Made by a program: the position numbers and the translations under genes. The notes under the pieces are model-generated. The model searched no databases. It was given only the letters and a program-made list of their open reading frames with translations, and was not told the origin of the DNA. Of a stretch of DNA of 42,738 bases, positions 36,302-42,738 are shown one piece after another (positions within the stretch are counted from its first letter, which is position 1; each line of letters opens with the position of its first letter). The DNA lies in the NCBI RefSeq assembly GCF_002095475.1, contig NZ_MLFR01000041.1:1-42738 (forward strand). The letters are read 5' to 3'. The DNA comes from Pantoea rwandensis (lineage in GTDB: Bacteria; Pseudomonadota; Gammaproteobacteria; Enterobacterales; Enterobacteriaceae).

Positions 36302-36330
36302 TTTCATCTTCGGTAAAAAATGCGTAATAT
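36302..36330 (+). promoter_or_regulatory. dusB-fis promoter
   Basis: A -10-like TAATAT (36325-36330) lies 17 bp after TTTCAT (36302-36307) and is followed by a GC-rich ACGCCGCC. From memory, the E. coli fis promoter has this same TAATATACGCCGCC arrangement. A GC-rich discriminator is the signature of growth-rate and ppGpp control. Confidence 0.75.
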
Positions 36331-36367
36331 ACGCCGCCTTGCGAACAGTTAGGGTCACTTCTTTTTC

Positions 36368-37333
36368 ATGCGCATTGGACATCATCAGCTACGTAATCGA
36401 CTCATTGCTGCGCCTATGGCCGGAGTATCCGATAAGCCATTTCGCACGTTATGTTATGAGAACGGCGCCGGTATGACTGTCTCCGAGATGCTGTCATCAA
36501 ACCCAGAAGTTTGGGCCAGTGACAAATCCCGTTTGCGTATGGTGCATAGTGACGAGCCCGGTATTCGCGCCGTGCAAATTGCCGGTTGCGATCCTGATGA
36601 GATGGCTGCTGCCGCGCGCATTAATGTGGCGTCTGGCGCGCAGGTTATTGATATCAACATGGGCTGCCCGGCTAAAAAAGTGAATCGTAAGATGGCTGGT
36701 TCAGCGTTGCTGCAGCATCCGTCACTGGTGGAGTCAATCCTCCGTGCGGTCGTGAATGCCGTTGATGTACCGGTTACGCTGAAGATTCGCACCGGCTGGG
36801 ACAGAGAAAATCGTAATTGTGTAGAGATTGCCCAATTGGCTGAACGCTGTGGCATTCAGGCTCTCACCATTCATGGCCGCACGCGCGCCTGTTTGTTTGA
36901 AGGGCAAGCTGAATACGACAGCATTCGGACAGTTAAGCAGAGCGTTTCCATTCCGATTATCGCGAATGGTGACATTACTGACCCGCATAAAGCCAGAGCG
37001 GTGCTCGACTATACCGGAGCTGATGCTCTGATGGTTGGTCGCGCTGCTCAGGGAAGACCGTGGATCTTCCGGGAAATCCAGCATTATCTGGACACAGGGG
37101 AGCTGCTGGCACCGAAGCCGCTGGCTGAAGTGAAGCAAATGCTGATTGGGCACATACGGGAGCTGCACGACTTTTATGGTCAGCGCAAGGGATACCGTAT
37201 TGCTCGTAAACACGTTTCCTGGTATTTGCAGGAAAGTGCTCCTGATGACCAGTTTCGGCGCACATTCAACGCCATAGAGGATGCCAGCGAACAGCTGGAG
37301 GCGTTGGAGGCATACTTCGAAAATCTTGCGTAA
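36368..37333 (+). CDS. dusB: tRNA-dihydrouridine synthase B
   Basis: This FMN-dependent enzyme makes dihydrouridine in the tRNA D-loop. Its 321 residues equal E. coli DusB. The N-terminal TIM barrel has LIAAPMAGVSDKPFR and DINMGCPAKKV with the catalytic Cys100. ALTIHGRTRACLFEG and IIANGDITDP bind flavin and tRNA. The gene precedes fis by 24 bp in the classic dusB-fis operon. Confidence 0.97.
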   Translation: MRIGHHQLRNRLIAAPMAGVSDKPFRTLCYENGAGMTVSEMLSSNPEVWASDKSRLRMVHSDEPGIRAVQIAGCDPDEMAAAARINVASGAQVIDINMGCPAKKVNRKMAGSALLQHPSLVESILRAVVNAVDVPVTLKIRTGWDRENRNCVEIAQLAERCGIQALTIHGRTRACLFEGQAEYDSIRTVKQSVSIPIIANGDITDPHKARAVLDYTGADALMVGRAAQGRPWIFREIQHYLDTGELLAPKPLAEVKQMLIGHIRELHDFYGQRKGYRIARKHVSWYLQESAPDDQFRRTFNAIEDASEQLEALEAYFENLA

Positions 37334-37357
37334 ACGAAATAAAGAGCTGAAAGAACT

Positions 37358-37654
37358 ATGTTCGAACAACGCGTAAATTCTGATGTACTGACCGTTTCTA
37401 CCGTTAACTCACAGGATCAGGTGACGCAAAAGCCACTTCGTGATTCGGTGAAACAGGCACTGAAGAACTATTTTGCTCAACTGAATGGTCAGGATGTTAG
37501 TGATCTGTATGAGCTGGTATTGGCTGAAGTCGAGCAGCCTTTGTTGGACATGGTGATGCAGTACACCCGTGGCAACCAGACCCGTGCAGCCCTGATGATG
37601 GGTATCAACCGTGGTACCCTGCGTAAGAAGCTGAAAAAATACGGCATGAACTAA
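37358..37654 (+). CDS. fis: Nucleoid-associated protein Fis
   Basis: This DNA-bending protein activates rRNA and tRNA promoters and serves site-specific recombination. The 98 residues match E. coli Fis, from memory, at all but one position: Ser48 in GQDVSDLYEL, where E. coli has Asn. The N-terminal beta-hairpin region (1-26) and the C-terminal helix-turn-helix (about 74-95, RAALMMGINRGTLRKKLKKYG) are intact. A terminator with a TTCG loop follows. Confidence 0.98.
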   Translation: MFEQRVNSDVLTVSTVNSQDQVTQKPLRDSVKQALKNYFAQLNGQDVSDLYELVLAEVEQPLLDMVMQYTRGNQTRAALMMGINRGTLRKKLKKYGMN

Positions 37655-37673
37655 TTGTTCTTTGCTGCGCTAA

Positions 37674-37698
37674 CGCCAACCTTCGGGTTGGCGTTTTT
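37674..37698 (+). terminator. Terminator after fis
   Basis: The stem CGCCAACC / GGTTGGCG (37674-37693) has a stable TTCG tetraloop and a T-run from 37694. It lies 20 bp after the fis stop. Confidence 0.95.
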
Positions 37699-37962
37699 GT
37701 TTGTCTTTTCCTAATAGTTTCTCTGCGTTAACAACGCATGAAACAATTGTCGCGGATATGGTAACGATAGTTGCAATTGCTTCCGTGACCTTTAGCCTTT
37801 CTCAAAACCCTGTCATTGTCCCAAAATGGCTTCATGCCGTGCGCCATAACGCCCGCCGCACCCTGCTCTCTGTGATCTTGCACTGTTTCAGTCGCAAGCC
37901 TTCAAACCTGTTCATTTTGTCCTGAGTGGTAGCTCACACTACTTCCATATAGTGAAACTTTT
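37699..37962. other. fis-yhdW intergenic region, first part
   Basis: I see no supportable gene. A 74-codon frame from 37701 lacks a ribosome-binding site, starts directly in the fis terminator tail and resembles nothing I know. In E. coli this interval holds yhdJ and acrEF with its regulator; none is here. Confidence 0.5.
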
Positions 37963-38009
37963 TGCACTATTTGTGATCGTGGCGTCTCGTCATGCTGCCT
38001 TTTGGTGCG
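37963..38009 (+). promoter_or_regulatory. Candidate NtrC sites ahead of yhdW
   Basis: Two sites resembling TGCACC-N5-GGTGCA lie 30 bp apart. The one at 37993-38009 (TGCTGCCTTTTGGTGCG) is the better. The one at 37963-37979 has a good left half (TGCACT) but a poor right half. They sit about 80-120 bp upstream of the sigma-54 promoter, normal enhancer spacing. Confidence 0.45.
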
Positions 38010-38084
38010 CGATAGTATCGACTGTTTTCAGGTTACTTCCGATTATTAAAAGATCTTTCCAGTGAATTCAGGATTCTGCAAACC

Positions 38085-38100
38085 TGGCATTACCTTTGCA
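38085..38100 (+). promoter_or_regulatory. Sigma-54 type promoter of yhdWXYZ
   Basis: TGGCATTACCTTTGCA keeps the invariant GG and GC dinucleotides with exactly 10 bp between, matching TGGCAC-N5-TTGCA. The start site would be near 38110, giving a leader of about 85 nt. This fits nitrogen-limitation control of an amino-acid importer. Confidence 0.75.
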
Positions 38101-38195
38101 GAGTTGTGGATGGCACACCGCCATAGACAGAAAAAAGCGTACATAAAAGTACGCGTAAACATAACAACACACGATCACGTCACACAGGATGCTTT

Positions 38196-39221
38196 ATGAA
38201 AAAGATGATGCTTTCCACCCTGGTCGCTGCAGCCTCACTGTTAGCCGTAGCTCAACAAGCGCACGCAGGCACCACGCTGGACGCCATTAAAAAGAAAGGT
38301 TTTGTACAGTGCGGTATCAGTGATGGCTTACCGGGTTTCTCCTACGCTGATGCCAGCGGCAAGTTCACCGGTATTGACGTTGATGTTTGCCGTGCAGCTG
38401 CAGCAGCAGTGTTCGGGGATGCCAGCAAGGTGAAGTACACCCCACTGACAGCTAAAGAGCGTTTCACCGCATTGCAGTCAGGTGAAGTGGATATTCTCTC
38501 ACGCAACACCACCTGGACCTCCTCACGTGATGGTGGCATGGGCTTCCTGTTTGCTGGCGTCAACTATTATGACGGCATCGGCTTCCTGACCCACAAGAAA
38601 GCGGGCCTGAAAAGCGCCAAAGAGTTGGATGGCGCTACCGTCTGTATTCAGGCCGGTACCGATACCGAACTGAACGTGGCTGATTACTTCAAAGCCAACA
38701 AAATGCAGTACACGCCAGTGACCTTTGACCGTTCTGATGAATCTGCTAAAGCGCTCGACAGCGGTCGCTGCGATACCCTCTCTTCTGACCAATCTCAGCT
38801 GTATGCATTGCGCGTGAAACTCGGCAAGCCGGATGATTTCATCGTGCTGCCAGAGGTGATCTCTAAAGAGCCTCTGGGTCCAGTGGTTCGCCGTGGTGAT
38901 GATGATTGGTTCACCATTGTTAAGTGGTCGCTCTTTGCGATGCTGAACGCGGAAGAAATGGGCATCAATTCGAAGAACGTTGACCAGATGGCAGCAAAAC
39001 CGACGACACCTGACATGGCTCACCTGCTGGGTGCAGAAGGTGACTTTGGTAAAGACCTGAAGCTGGATAATAAATGGGCTTACAACATCATCAAGCAGGT
39101 CGGCAACTATCAGGAAGTGTTTGATCGTAACGTTGGTAAAGACAGTGCATTGAAAATCGCGCGCGGTCAGAACGCACTCTGGAACCAGGGCGGTATTCAG
39201 TACGCTCCACCAGTACGCTAA
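38196..39221 (+). CDS. yhdW: Amino-acid ABC transporter substrate-binding protein YhdW (AapJ-like)
   Basis: This is the periplasmic receptor for a general L-amino-acid importer of the AapJ/BztA class. The 341 residues begin with a signal peptide ending QQAHA (about residue 25). The SBP_bac_3 fold follows, with CGISDGLPGFSYAD, the amino-acid-binding stretch GIDVDVCRAAAAAVFGD, LTAKERFTALQSGEVDIL and SRNTTWTSSRD. It heads yhdWXYZ behind a sigma-54 type promoter. A hairpin separates it from the permease genes. Confidence 0.93.
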   Translation: MKKMMLSTLVAAASLLAVAQQAHAGTTLDAIKKKGFVQCGISDGLPGFSYADASGKFTGIDVDVCRAAAAAVFGDASKVKYTPLTAKERFTALQSGEVDILSRNTTWTSSRDGGMGFLFAGVNYYDGIGFLTHKKAGLKSAKELDGATVCIQAGTDTELNVADYFKANKMQYTPVTFDRSDESAKALDSGRCDTLSSDQSQLYALRVKLGKPDDFIVLPEVISKEPLGPVVRRGDDDWFTIVKWSLFAMLNAEEMGINSKNVDQMAAKPTTPDMAHLLGAEGDFGKDLKLDNKWAYNIIKQVGNYQEVFDRNVGKDSALKIARGQNALWNQGGIQYAPPVR

Positions 39222-39237
39222 TTCTGGTTTGCCAGTC

Positions 39238-39260
39238 GGGCACCGCACCCTGCGGTGCCC
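39238..39260 (+). repeat. Intercistronic hairpin between yhdW and yhdX
   Basis: A perfect 10-bp stem GGGCACCGCA / TGCGGTGCCC with loop CCC starts 17 bp after the yhdW stop and lacks a T-run. Such hairpins after binding-protein genes protect the upstream mRNA or partly stop transcription, giving more receptor than permease. Confidence 0.75.
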
Positions 39261-39287
39261 ACGCGTTTTATTCAGTGAGGTTTCAAC

Positions 39288-40466
39288 ATGTCACAACGCC
39301 CAACCGTAAAGAGGGATTTTTCGTTTGGTAATCCTACGGTTCGCGCCTGGCTTTACCAGATCGTCGCGATTGTGGTCGTGTTCGCTGTGGTGGGGTATCT
39401 GATCCACAACACAGTGATCAACCTGGCCAATCGCGGCATAACATCCGGCTTCGGATTTCTTGAACGCAATGCCGGCTTCGGTATCGTTCAGCATCTGATC
39501 GATTACACCGAAGGCGATACCTACGCACGCGTGTTTATGGTGGGGTTAACTAACACCTTACTGGTTTCCGCACTCTGTATTGTGTTTGCCTCTATTCTTG
39601 GCTTCGCCATCGGCCTTGCGCGCCTTTCTGATAACTGGCTGCTGCGTAAACTCTCCACCATTTATATAGAGACGTTCCGTAATATCCCGCCACTGCTGCA
39701 GATCTTCTTTTGGTATTTTGCCGTACTGCGTAACCTACCAGGGCCGCGTCAGGCGCTCAATGCCTTTGATCTGGCCTTTGTCAGTAACCGCGGCCTGTAC
39801 ATACCCTGGCCTGAATATGCACCAGGTACCTGGCCTTTCCTGATTGCACTGGCGATAGCTGTACTGGCGAGCTGGGCGCTGTTTCGTTTTAACCGTAAGC
39901 ACCAACTAAAAACCGGACAGCTACGCACTACATGGCCCGCCGCAGCCGGATTAATTGTGCTGCTGCCGCTGATCGCACACACGATTTTTGGTGCAGCAAC
40001 ACATTGGGATGTGCCTGAGCTACGCGGATTCAACTTCCGCGGCGGTTTTGTCATGATTCCGGAGTTGGCAGCCCTAACGGTCGCATTATCGGTCTACACC
40101 TCATCCTTTATTGCAGAAGTTATCCGTTCAGGTATTCAGTCCGTTCCGCACGGTCAGAGTGAAGCAGCCCGCTCGCTTGGCTTGCCAAACCCCGTCACGA
40201 TGCGCCAGGTCATCATCCCGCAGGCAATGCGTGTGATCATCCCGCCGCTGACCAGTCAATATCTCAACATCGTGAAGAACTCATCGCTTGCGGCCGCGAT
40301 TGGTTATCCCGATATGGTATCGCTGTTTGCCGGGACCGTACTGAACCAAACCGGCCAGGCAATTGAAACCATTGCGATTACTATGGCGGTCTATCTGATT
40401 ATCAGTCTGATCATTTCGCTGCTGATGAACCTCTATAACCGCAAAATCGCGCTGGTTGAGCGTTAA
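39288..40466 (+). CDS. yhdX: Amino-acid ABC transporter permease YhdX (AapQ-like)
   Basis: This is one of two inner-membrane permeases of the importer. Its 392 residues are longer than most HisQM-type permeases because of an extra N-terminal helix and a large insertion (about 150-230) typical of AapQ. The HEQRo motif TNTLLVSALCIVFASILGFAIGLARL and the C-terminal EAA loop SEAARSLGLPNPVTMRQVIIP (contact for the ATPase) are clear. It lies 15 bp before yhdY. Confidence 0.93.
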   Translation: MSQRPTVKRDFSFGNPTVRAWLYQIVAIVVVFAVVGYLIHNTVINLANRGITSGFGFLERNAGFGIVQHLIDYTEGDTYARVFMVGLTNTLLVSALCIVFASILGFAIGLARLSDNWLLRKLSTIYIETFRNIPPLLQIFFWYFAVLRNLPGPRQALNAFDLAFVSNRGLYIPWPEYAPGTWPFLIALAIAVLASWALFRFNRKHQLKTGQLRTTWPAAAGLIVLLPLIAHTIFGAATHWDVPELRGFNFRGGFVMIPELAALTVALSVYTSSFIAEVIRSGIQSVPHGQSEAARSLGLPNPVTMRQVIIPQAMRVIIPPLTSQYLNIVKNSSLAAAIGYPDMVSLFAGTVLNQTGQAIETIAITMAVYLIISLIISLLMNLYNRKIALVER

Positions 40467-40481
40467 GAGAACGGGATCATT

Positions 40482-41582
40482 ATGTCTGTTACCACACATG
40501 AAACACCGCCAGTACCAAGCAATCCACTTGGAAAAGCCTGGCTTTGGGCACGTAAAAACCTGTTCTCCAGTTGGTTAAATACACTACTGACATTGTTCAG
40601 TTTCTGGATTATCTGGAGCTTCATCCCGCCAGCACTGAACTGGTTGGTCTTTCAGGCCAACTGGATTGGTGAAACTCGTGCCGACTGTACCAAAGCGGGC
40701 GCGTGCTGGGTGTTTATCCATGCGCGTTTTGGCCAGTTTATGTATGGGCTTTACCCTCACGAACTTCGCTGGCGCATTAATCTAGCGCTGGTGATTGGCT
40801 TGCTCTCACTGGTACCGATGTTTATCAAATCGATGCCTCGCCGTGGTCGTTACATTGCCTGCTGGGTCGTGGTTTATCCCATTGTCGTCTGGCTGCTGCT
40901 TTACGGCGGTTATTTGGGGCTGGAGCGCGTTGAAACCCGCCAATGGGGTGGCTTGACGCTCACGCTGATCATTGCATCGGTAGGTATTGCTGGCGCACTG
41001 CCACTGGGTATTCTGCTGGCGCTGGCGCGTCGCTCTAAAATGCCGGTAGTTCGCACGTTATCGGTGATCTTCATCGAGTTCTGGCGCGGTGTACCACTGA
41101 TTACCGTTCTGTTTATGTCTTCAGTGATGCTGCCATTGTTTATGGCGGAAGGCACAACCATCGACAAACTGGTACGTGCTTTGGTCGGCGTCATTTTATT
41201 CCAGTCAGCTTATGTTGCGGAAGTGGTACGTGGCGGCTTGCAAGCGCTGCCAAAGGGCCAGACAGAAGCAGCGGAGTCGCTGGCGCTCGGGTATTGGAAA
41301 ACGCAGATGCTGGTGATTTTACCGCAGGCACTGAAGTTGACTATCCCCGGGTTGGTGAACACCATCATTGCACTGTTTAAAGATACCAGCCTGGTGATCA
41401 TCATCGGCCTATTCGATCTCTTCAGTAGCGTGCAGCAAGCGACCGTTGACCCCACCTGGTTGGGAATGTCGACCGAAGGTTATGTCTTTGCTGCCATGGT
41501 TTACTGGATTTTCTGTTTTAGCATGTCGCGCTATAGCCAGTATCTGGAGAAGCGTTTCCACACCGGGCTTAAATCGCACTGA
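40482..41582 (+). CDS. yhdY: Amino-acid ABC transporter permease YhdY (AapM-like)
   Basis: This is the second permease, expected to pair with YhdX. The 366 residues have an N-terminal helix (about 30-55), a periplasmic stretch with two cysteines (DCTKAGACW) and about six further helices. The EAA loop reads TEAAESLALGYWKTQMLVILPQ. It starts 15 bp after yhdX and ends 8 bp before yhdZ. Confidence 0.93.
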   Translation: MSVTTHETPPVPSNPLGKAWLWARKNLFSSWLNTLLTLFSFWIIWSFIPPALNWLVFQANWIGETRADCTKAGACWVFIHARFGQFMYGLYPHELRWRINLALVIGLLSLVPMFIKSMPRRGRYIACWVVVYPIVVWLLLYGGYLGLERVETRQWGGLTLTLIIASVGIAGALPLGILLALARRSKMPVVRTLSVIFIEFWRGVPLITVLFMSSVMLPLFMAEGTTIDKLVRALVGVILFQSAYVAEVVRGGLQALPKGQTEAAESLALGYWKTQMLVILPQALKLTIPGLVNTIIALFKDTSLVIIIGLFDLFSSVQQATVDPTWLGMSTEGYVFAAMVYWIFCFSMSRYSQYLEKRFHTGLKSH

Positions 41583-41590
41583 GGTTTTAC

Positions 41591-42352
41591 ATGACACAAA
41601 TTATGACGAATGCGGCTGACACCATGATGATTACGCTCGAGAACGTAAATAAGTGGTACGGACAGTTCCATGTTTTGAAAGATATCAATTTGCAGGTGAA
41701 ACCTCGCGAACGCATTGTACTTTGCGGGCCTTCGGGTTCGGGTAAATCGACCACCATTCGCTGCATCAATCATTTGGAAGAGCATCAACAGGGCCGTATT
41801 GTGGTAGATGGCATCCATTTGAATGATGATGTCCGCAATATTGAGCGTGTTCGCACTGAAGTTGGAATGGTATTTCAGCACTTCAATTTATTCCCGCACC
41901 TGAGCGTTTTGCAGAATTGCACTCTGGCACCGATGTGGGTGCGCAAGCTACCGAAGAAGGAAGCAGAAGAGCTGGCGATGCATTATCTTCAGCGCGTACG
42001 GATTGCGGAACATGCTCATAAGTTTCCCGGCCAGCTTTCGGGTGGTCAGCAGCAGCGTGTGGCGATCGCTCGGTCGCTCTGTATGAAACCGAAAATTATG
42101 CTGTTCGATGAGCCCACCTCCGCACTCGACCCAGAGATGGTTAAAGAAGTCCTCGATACCATGATTGGTCTGGCAGAAGATGGTATGACCATGCTGTGCG
42201 TCACACACGAGATGGGCTTTGCGCGCACTGTGGCAGACCGCGTGATCTTTATGGATCGTGGTGAGATCGTTGAAGAAGCTCCGCCACAAGAGTTCTTCGC
42301 TAATCCAAAATCAGAACGTACTCGCGCATTCTTGTCCCAAGTTATTCATTAA
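41591..42352 (+). CDS. yhdZ: Amino-acid ABC transporter ATP-binding protein YhdZ (AapP-like)
   Basis: This ATPase powers the importer. The 253 residues (E. coli 252) show Walker A GPSGSGKST (46-54), the Q-loop in VGMVFQHFNLFPH, the signature LSGGQQQRVAIAR, Walker B IMLFDEPTSALD and the H-loop VTHEMGFAR. It is the last gene of yhdWXYZ, and a terminator follows. Confidence 0.95.
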   Translation: MTQIMTNAADTMMITLENVNKWYGQFHVLKDINLQVKPRERIVLCGPSGSGKSTTIRCINHLEEHQQGRIVVDGIHLNDDVRNIERVRTEVGMVFQHFNLFPHLSVLQNCTLAPMWVRKLPKKEAEELAMHYLQRVRIAEHAHKFPGQLSGGQQQRVAIARSLCMKPKIMLFDEPTSALDPEMVKEVLDTMIGLAEDGMTMLCVTHEMGFARTVADRVIFMDRGEIVEEAPPQEFFANPKSERTRAFLSQVIH

Positions 42353-42372
42353 AATTTAATGCGTTAGGCCGC

Positions 42373-42403
42373 GCCTCTGTTCCCAGGAACAGGGGCTTTT
42401 TTT
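42373..42403 (+). terminator. Terminator of yhdWXYZ
   Basis: The stem GCCTCTGTTCC / GGAACAGGGGC (one T-G pair) at 42373-42396 is followed by seven T. It begins 20 bp after the yhdZ stop. Confidence 0.9.
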
Positions 42404-42470
42404 CAGCTTTTGGACAAGTATTGGTTAGAAAAAGGGCATTTCAGGATGATTTATATGGAATTTTGCATAC

Positions 42471-42500
42471 AAAAAAGCCCTGAACTTTCGTTCAGGGCTT
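42471..42500 (-). terminator. Terminator of the leftward rRNA operon
   Basis: On the minus strand the stem AAGCCCTGAA / TTCAGGGCTT with loop CGAAAG or similar (42475-42500) is followed by TTTTTTG. It lies 10 bp past the 5S 3' end, a usual rrn terminator. Confidence 0.88.
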
Positions 42501-42509
42501 CAGTGTTTG

Positions 42510-42629
42510 ATGCCTGGCAGTTCCCTACTCTCGCATGGGGAGACCCCACACTACCATCGGCGCTACGGCGTTTCACTTCTGAGTTCGGCATGGGGTCAGG
42601 TGGGACCACCGCGCTAAAGCCGCCAGGCA
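42510..42629 (-). rRNA. 5S ribosomal RNA
   Basis: This 120-nt RNA on the minus strand starts TGCCTGGCGGC and ends CTGCCAGGCAT, and the ends pair. The interior has the conserved CCATGCCGAACTCAGAAGTG. It matches E. coli 5S at nearly every position. With tRNA-Thr just upstream and yhdZ downstream it corresponds to rrfF of the rrnD operon. Confidence 0.97.
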
Positions 42630-42663
42630 AATTCTGTAATTTACCGAACTCACGCTTTAAAAC

Positions 42664-42738
42664 TGGTGCTGATACCCAGAGTCGAACTGGGGACCTCACC
42701 CTTACCAAGGGTGCGCTCTACCAACTGAGCCATATCAG
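42664..42738 (-). tRNA. tRNA-Thr (anticodon GGT), cut by the window edge
   Basis: On the minus strand 75 of 76 nt are present, from CTGATATGG through anticodon loop TTGGTAA and T-loop GTTCGACTC to the encoded CCA. Only the first G lies outside the window. It sits 34 bp upstream of the 5S gene, as thrV does in E. coli rrnD. Confidence 0.95.

Noticed and set aside
37701..37925. A 74-codon frame after fis
   Set aside because: It starts in the fis terminator tail, has no ribosome-binding site and no recognizable feature.
38196..42352. The ABC operon as a newly acquired island
   Set aside because: Gene order and position next to fis on one side and rrnD-like genes on the other match E. coli yhdWXYZ, so it is ancestral.

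Overview
This window reads as core chromosome of a gammaproteobacterium of the order Enterobacterales. Most proteins align end to end, from memory, with the Escherichia coli products, and the gene order reproduces two E. coli neighbourhoods. msrPQ and aroQ ahead of accBC, a tripled yhcN cluster and no acrEF/yhdJ after fis suggest a lineage outside Escherichia/Salmonella, most likely Erwiniaceae (Pantoea or Erwinia). The genus is an inference. I see no phage, insertion sequence, CRISPR array or defence island, and no wholly new system.

Layout. Positions 1-500 hold two identical tRNA-Gly(GCC) genes read leftwards from a stable-RNA-type promoter, with repeated spacer sequence between. Then come orn (leftward) and the rightward genes rsgA, psd and mscM. 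A bidirectional terminator at 6.6 kb marks a junction: from here the order matches a different E. coli region. It runs mdh (leftward), argR with two ARG boxes, three tandem yhcN-like genes, yhcO with a succinate-semialdehyde dehydrogenase, aaeXAB with divergent aaeR, a repeat-rich spacer, a frameshifted tldD, yhdP, rng, maf (yhdE), mreDCB and csrD, all leftward from tldD to csrD. From 29.2 kb the genes run rightward: msrPQ, aroQ-accB-accC, yhdT-panF-prmA, dusB-fis and the amino-acid ABC transporter yhdWXYZ. The window closes with a leftward 5S rRNA and a tRNA-Thr(GGT) cut by the window edge, as at the distal end of an rrnD-like operon.

How the genes fit together. Several units are housekeeping modules: RNA turnover and ribosome assembly (orn, rsgA, rng, prmA, dusB), envelope building (psd, mscM, yhdP, mreBCD), fatty-acid synthesis entry (accBC), periplasmic methionine repair (msrPQ), aromatic acid efflux (aaeXAB/aaeR) and nitrogen scavenging (yhdWXYZ behind a sigma-54 type promoter).

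The points most worth a second look are: the one-base deletion in tldD, which removes the third zinc ligand; the 41-bp tandem repeats between aaeR and tldD, flanked by two opposed hairpins with compensating base changes; the sigma-54/NtrC-like control region ahead of yhdW; the signs of a lost tRNA-Gly copy; and the mscM/mdh synteny junction. Family knowledge and E. coli comparisons are from memory; no search was run.
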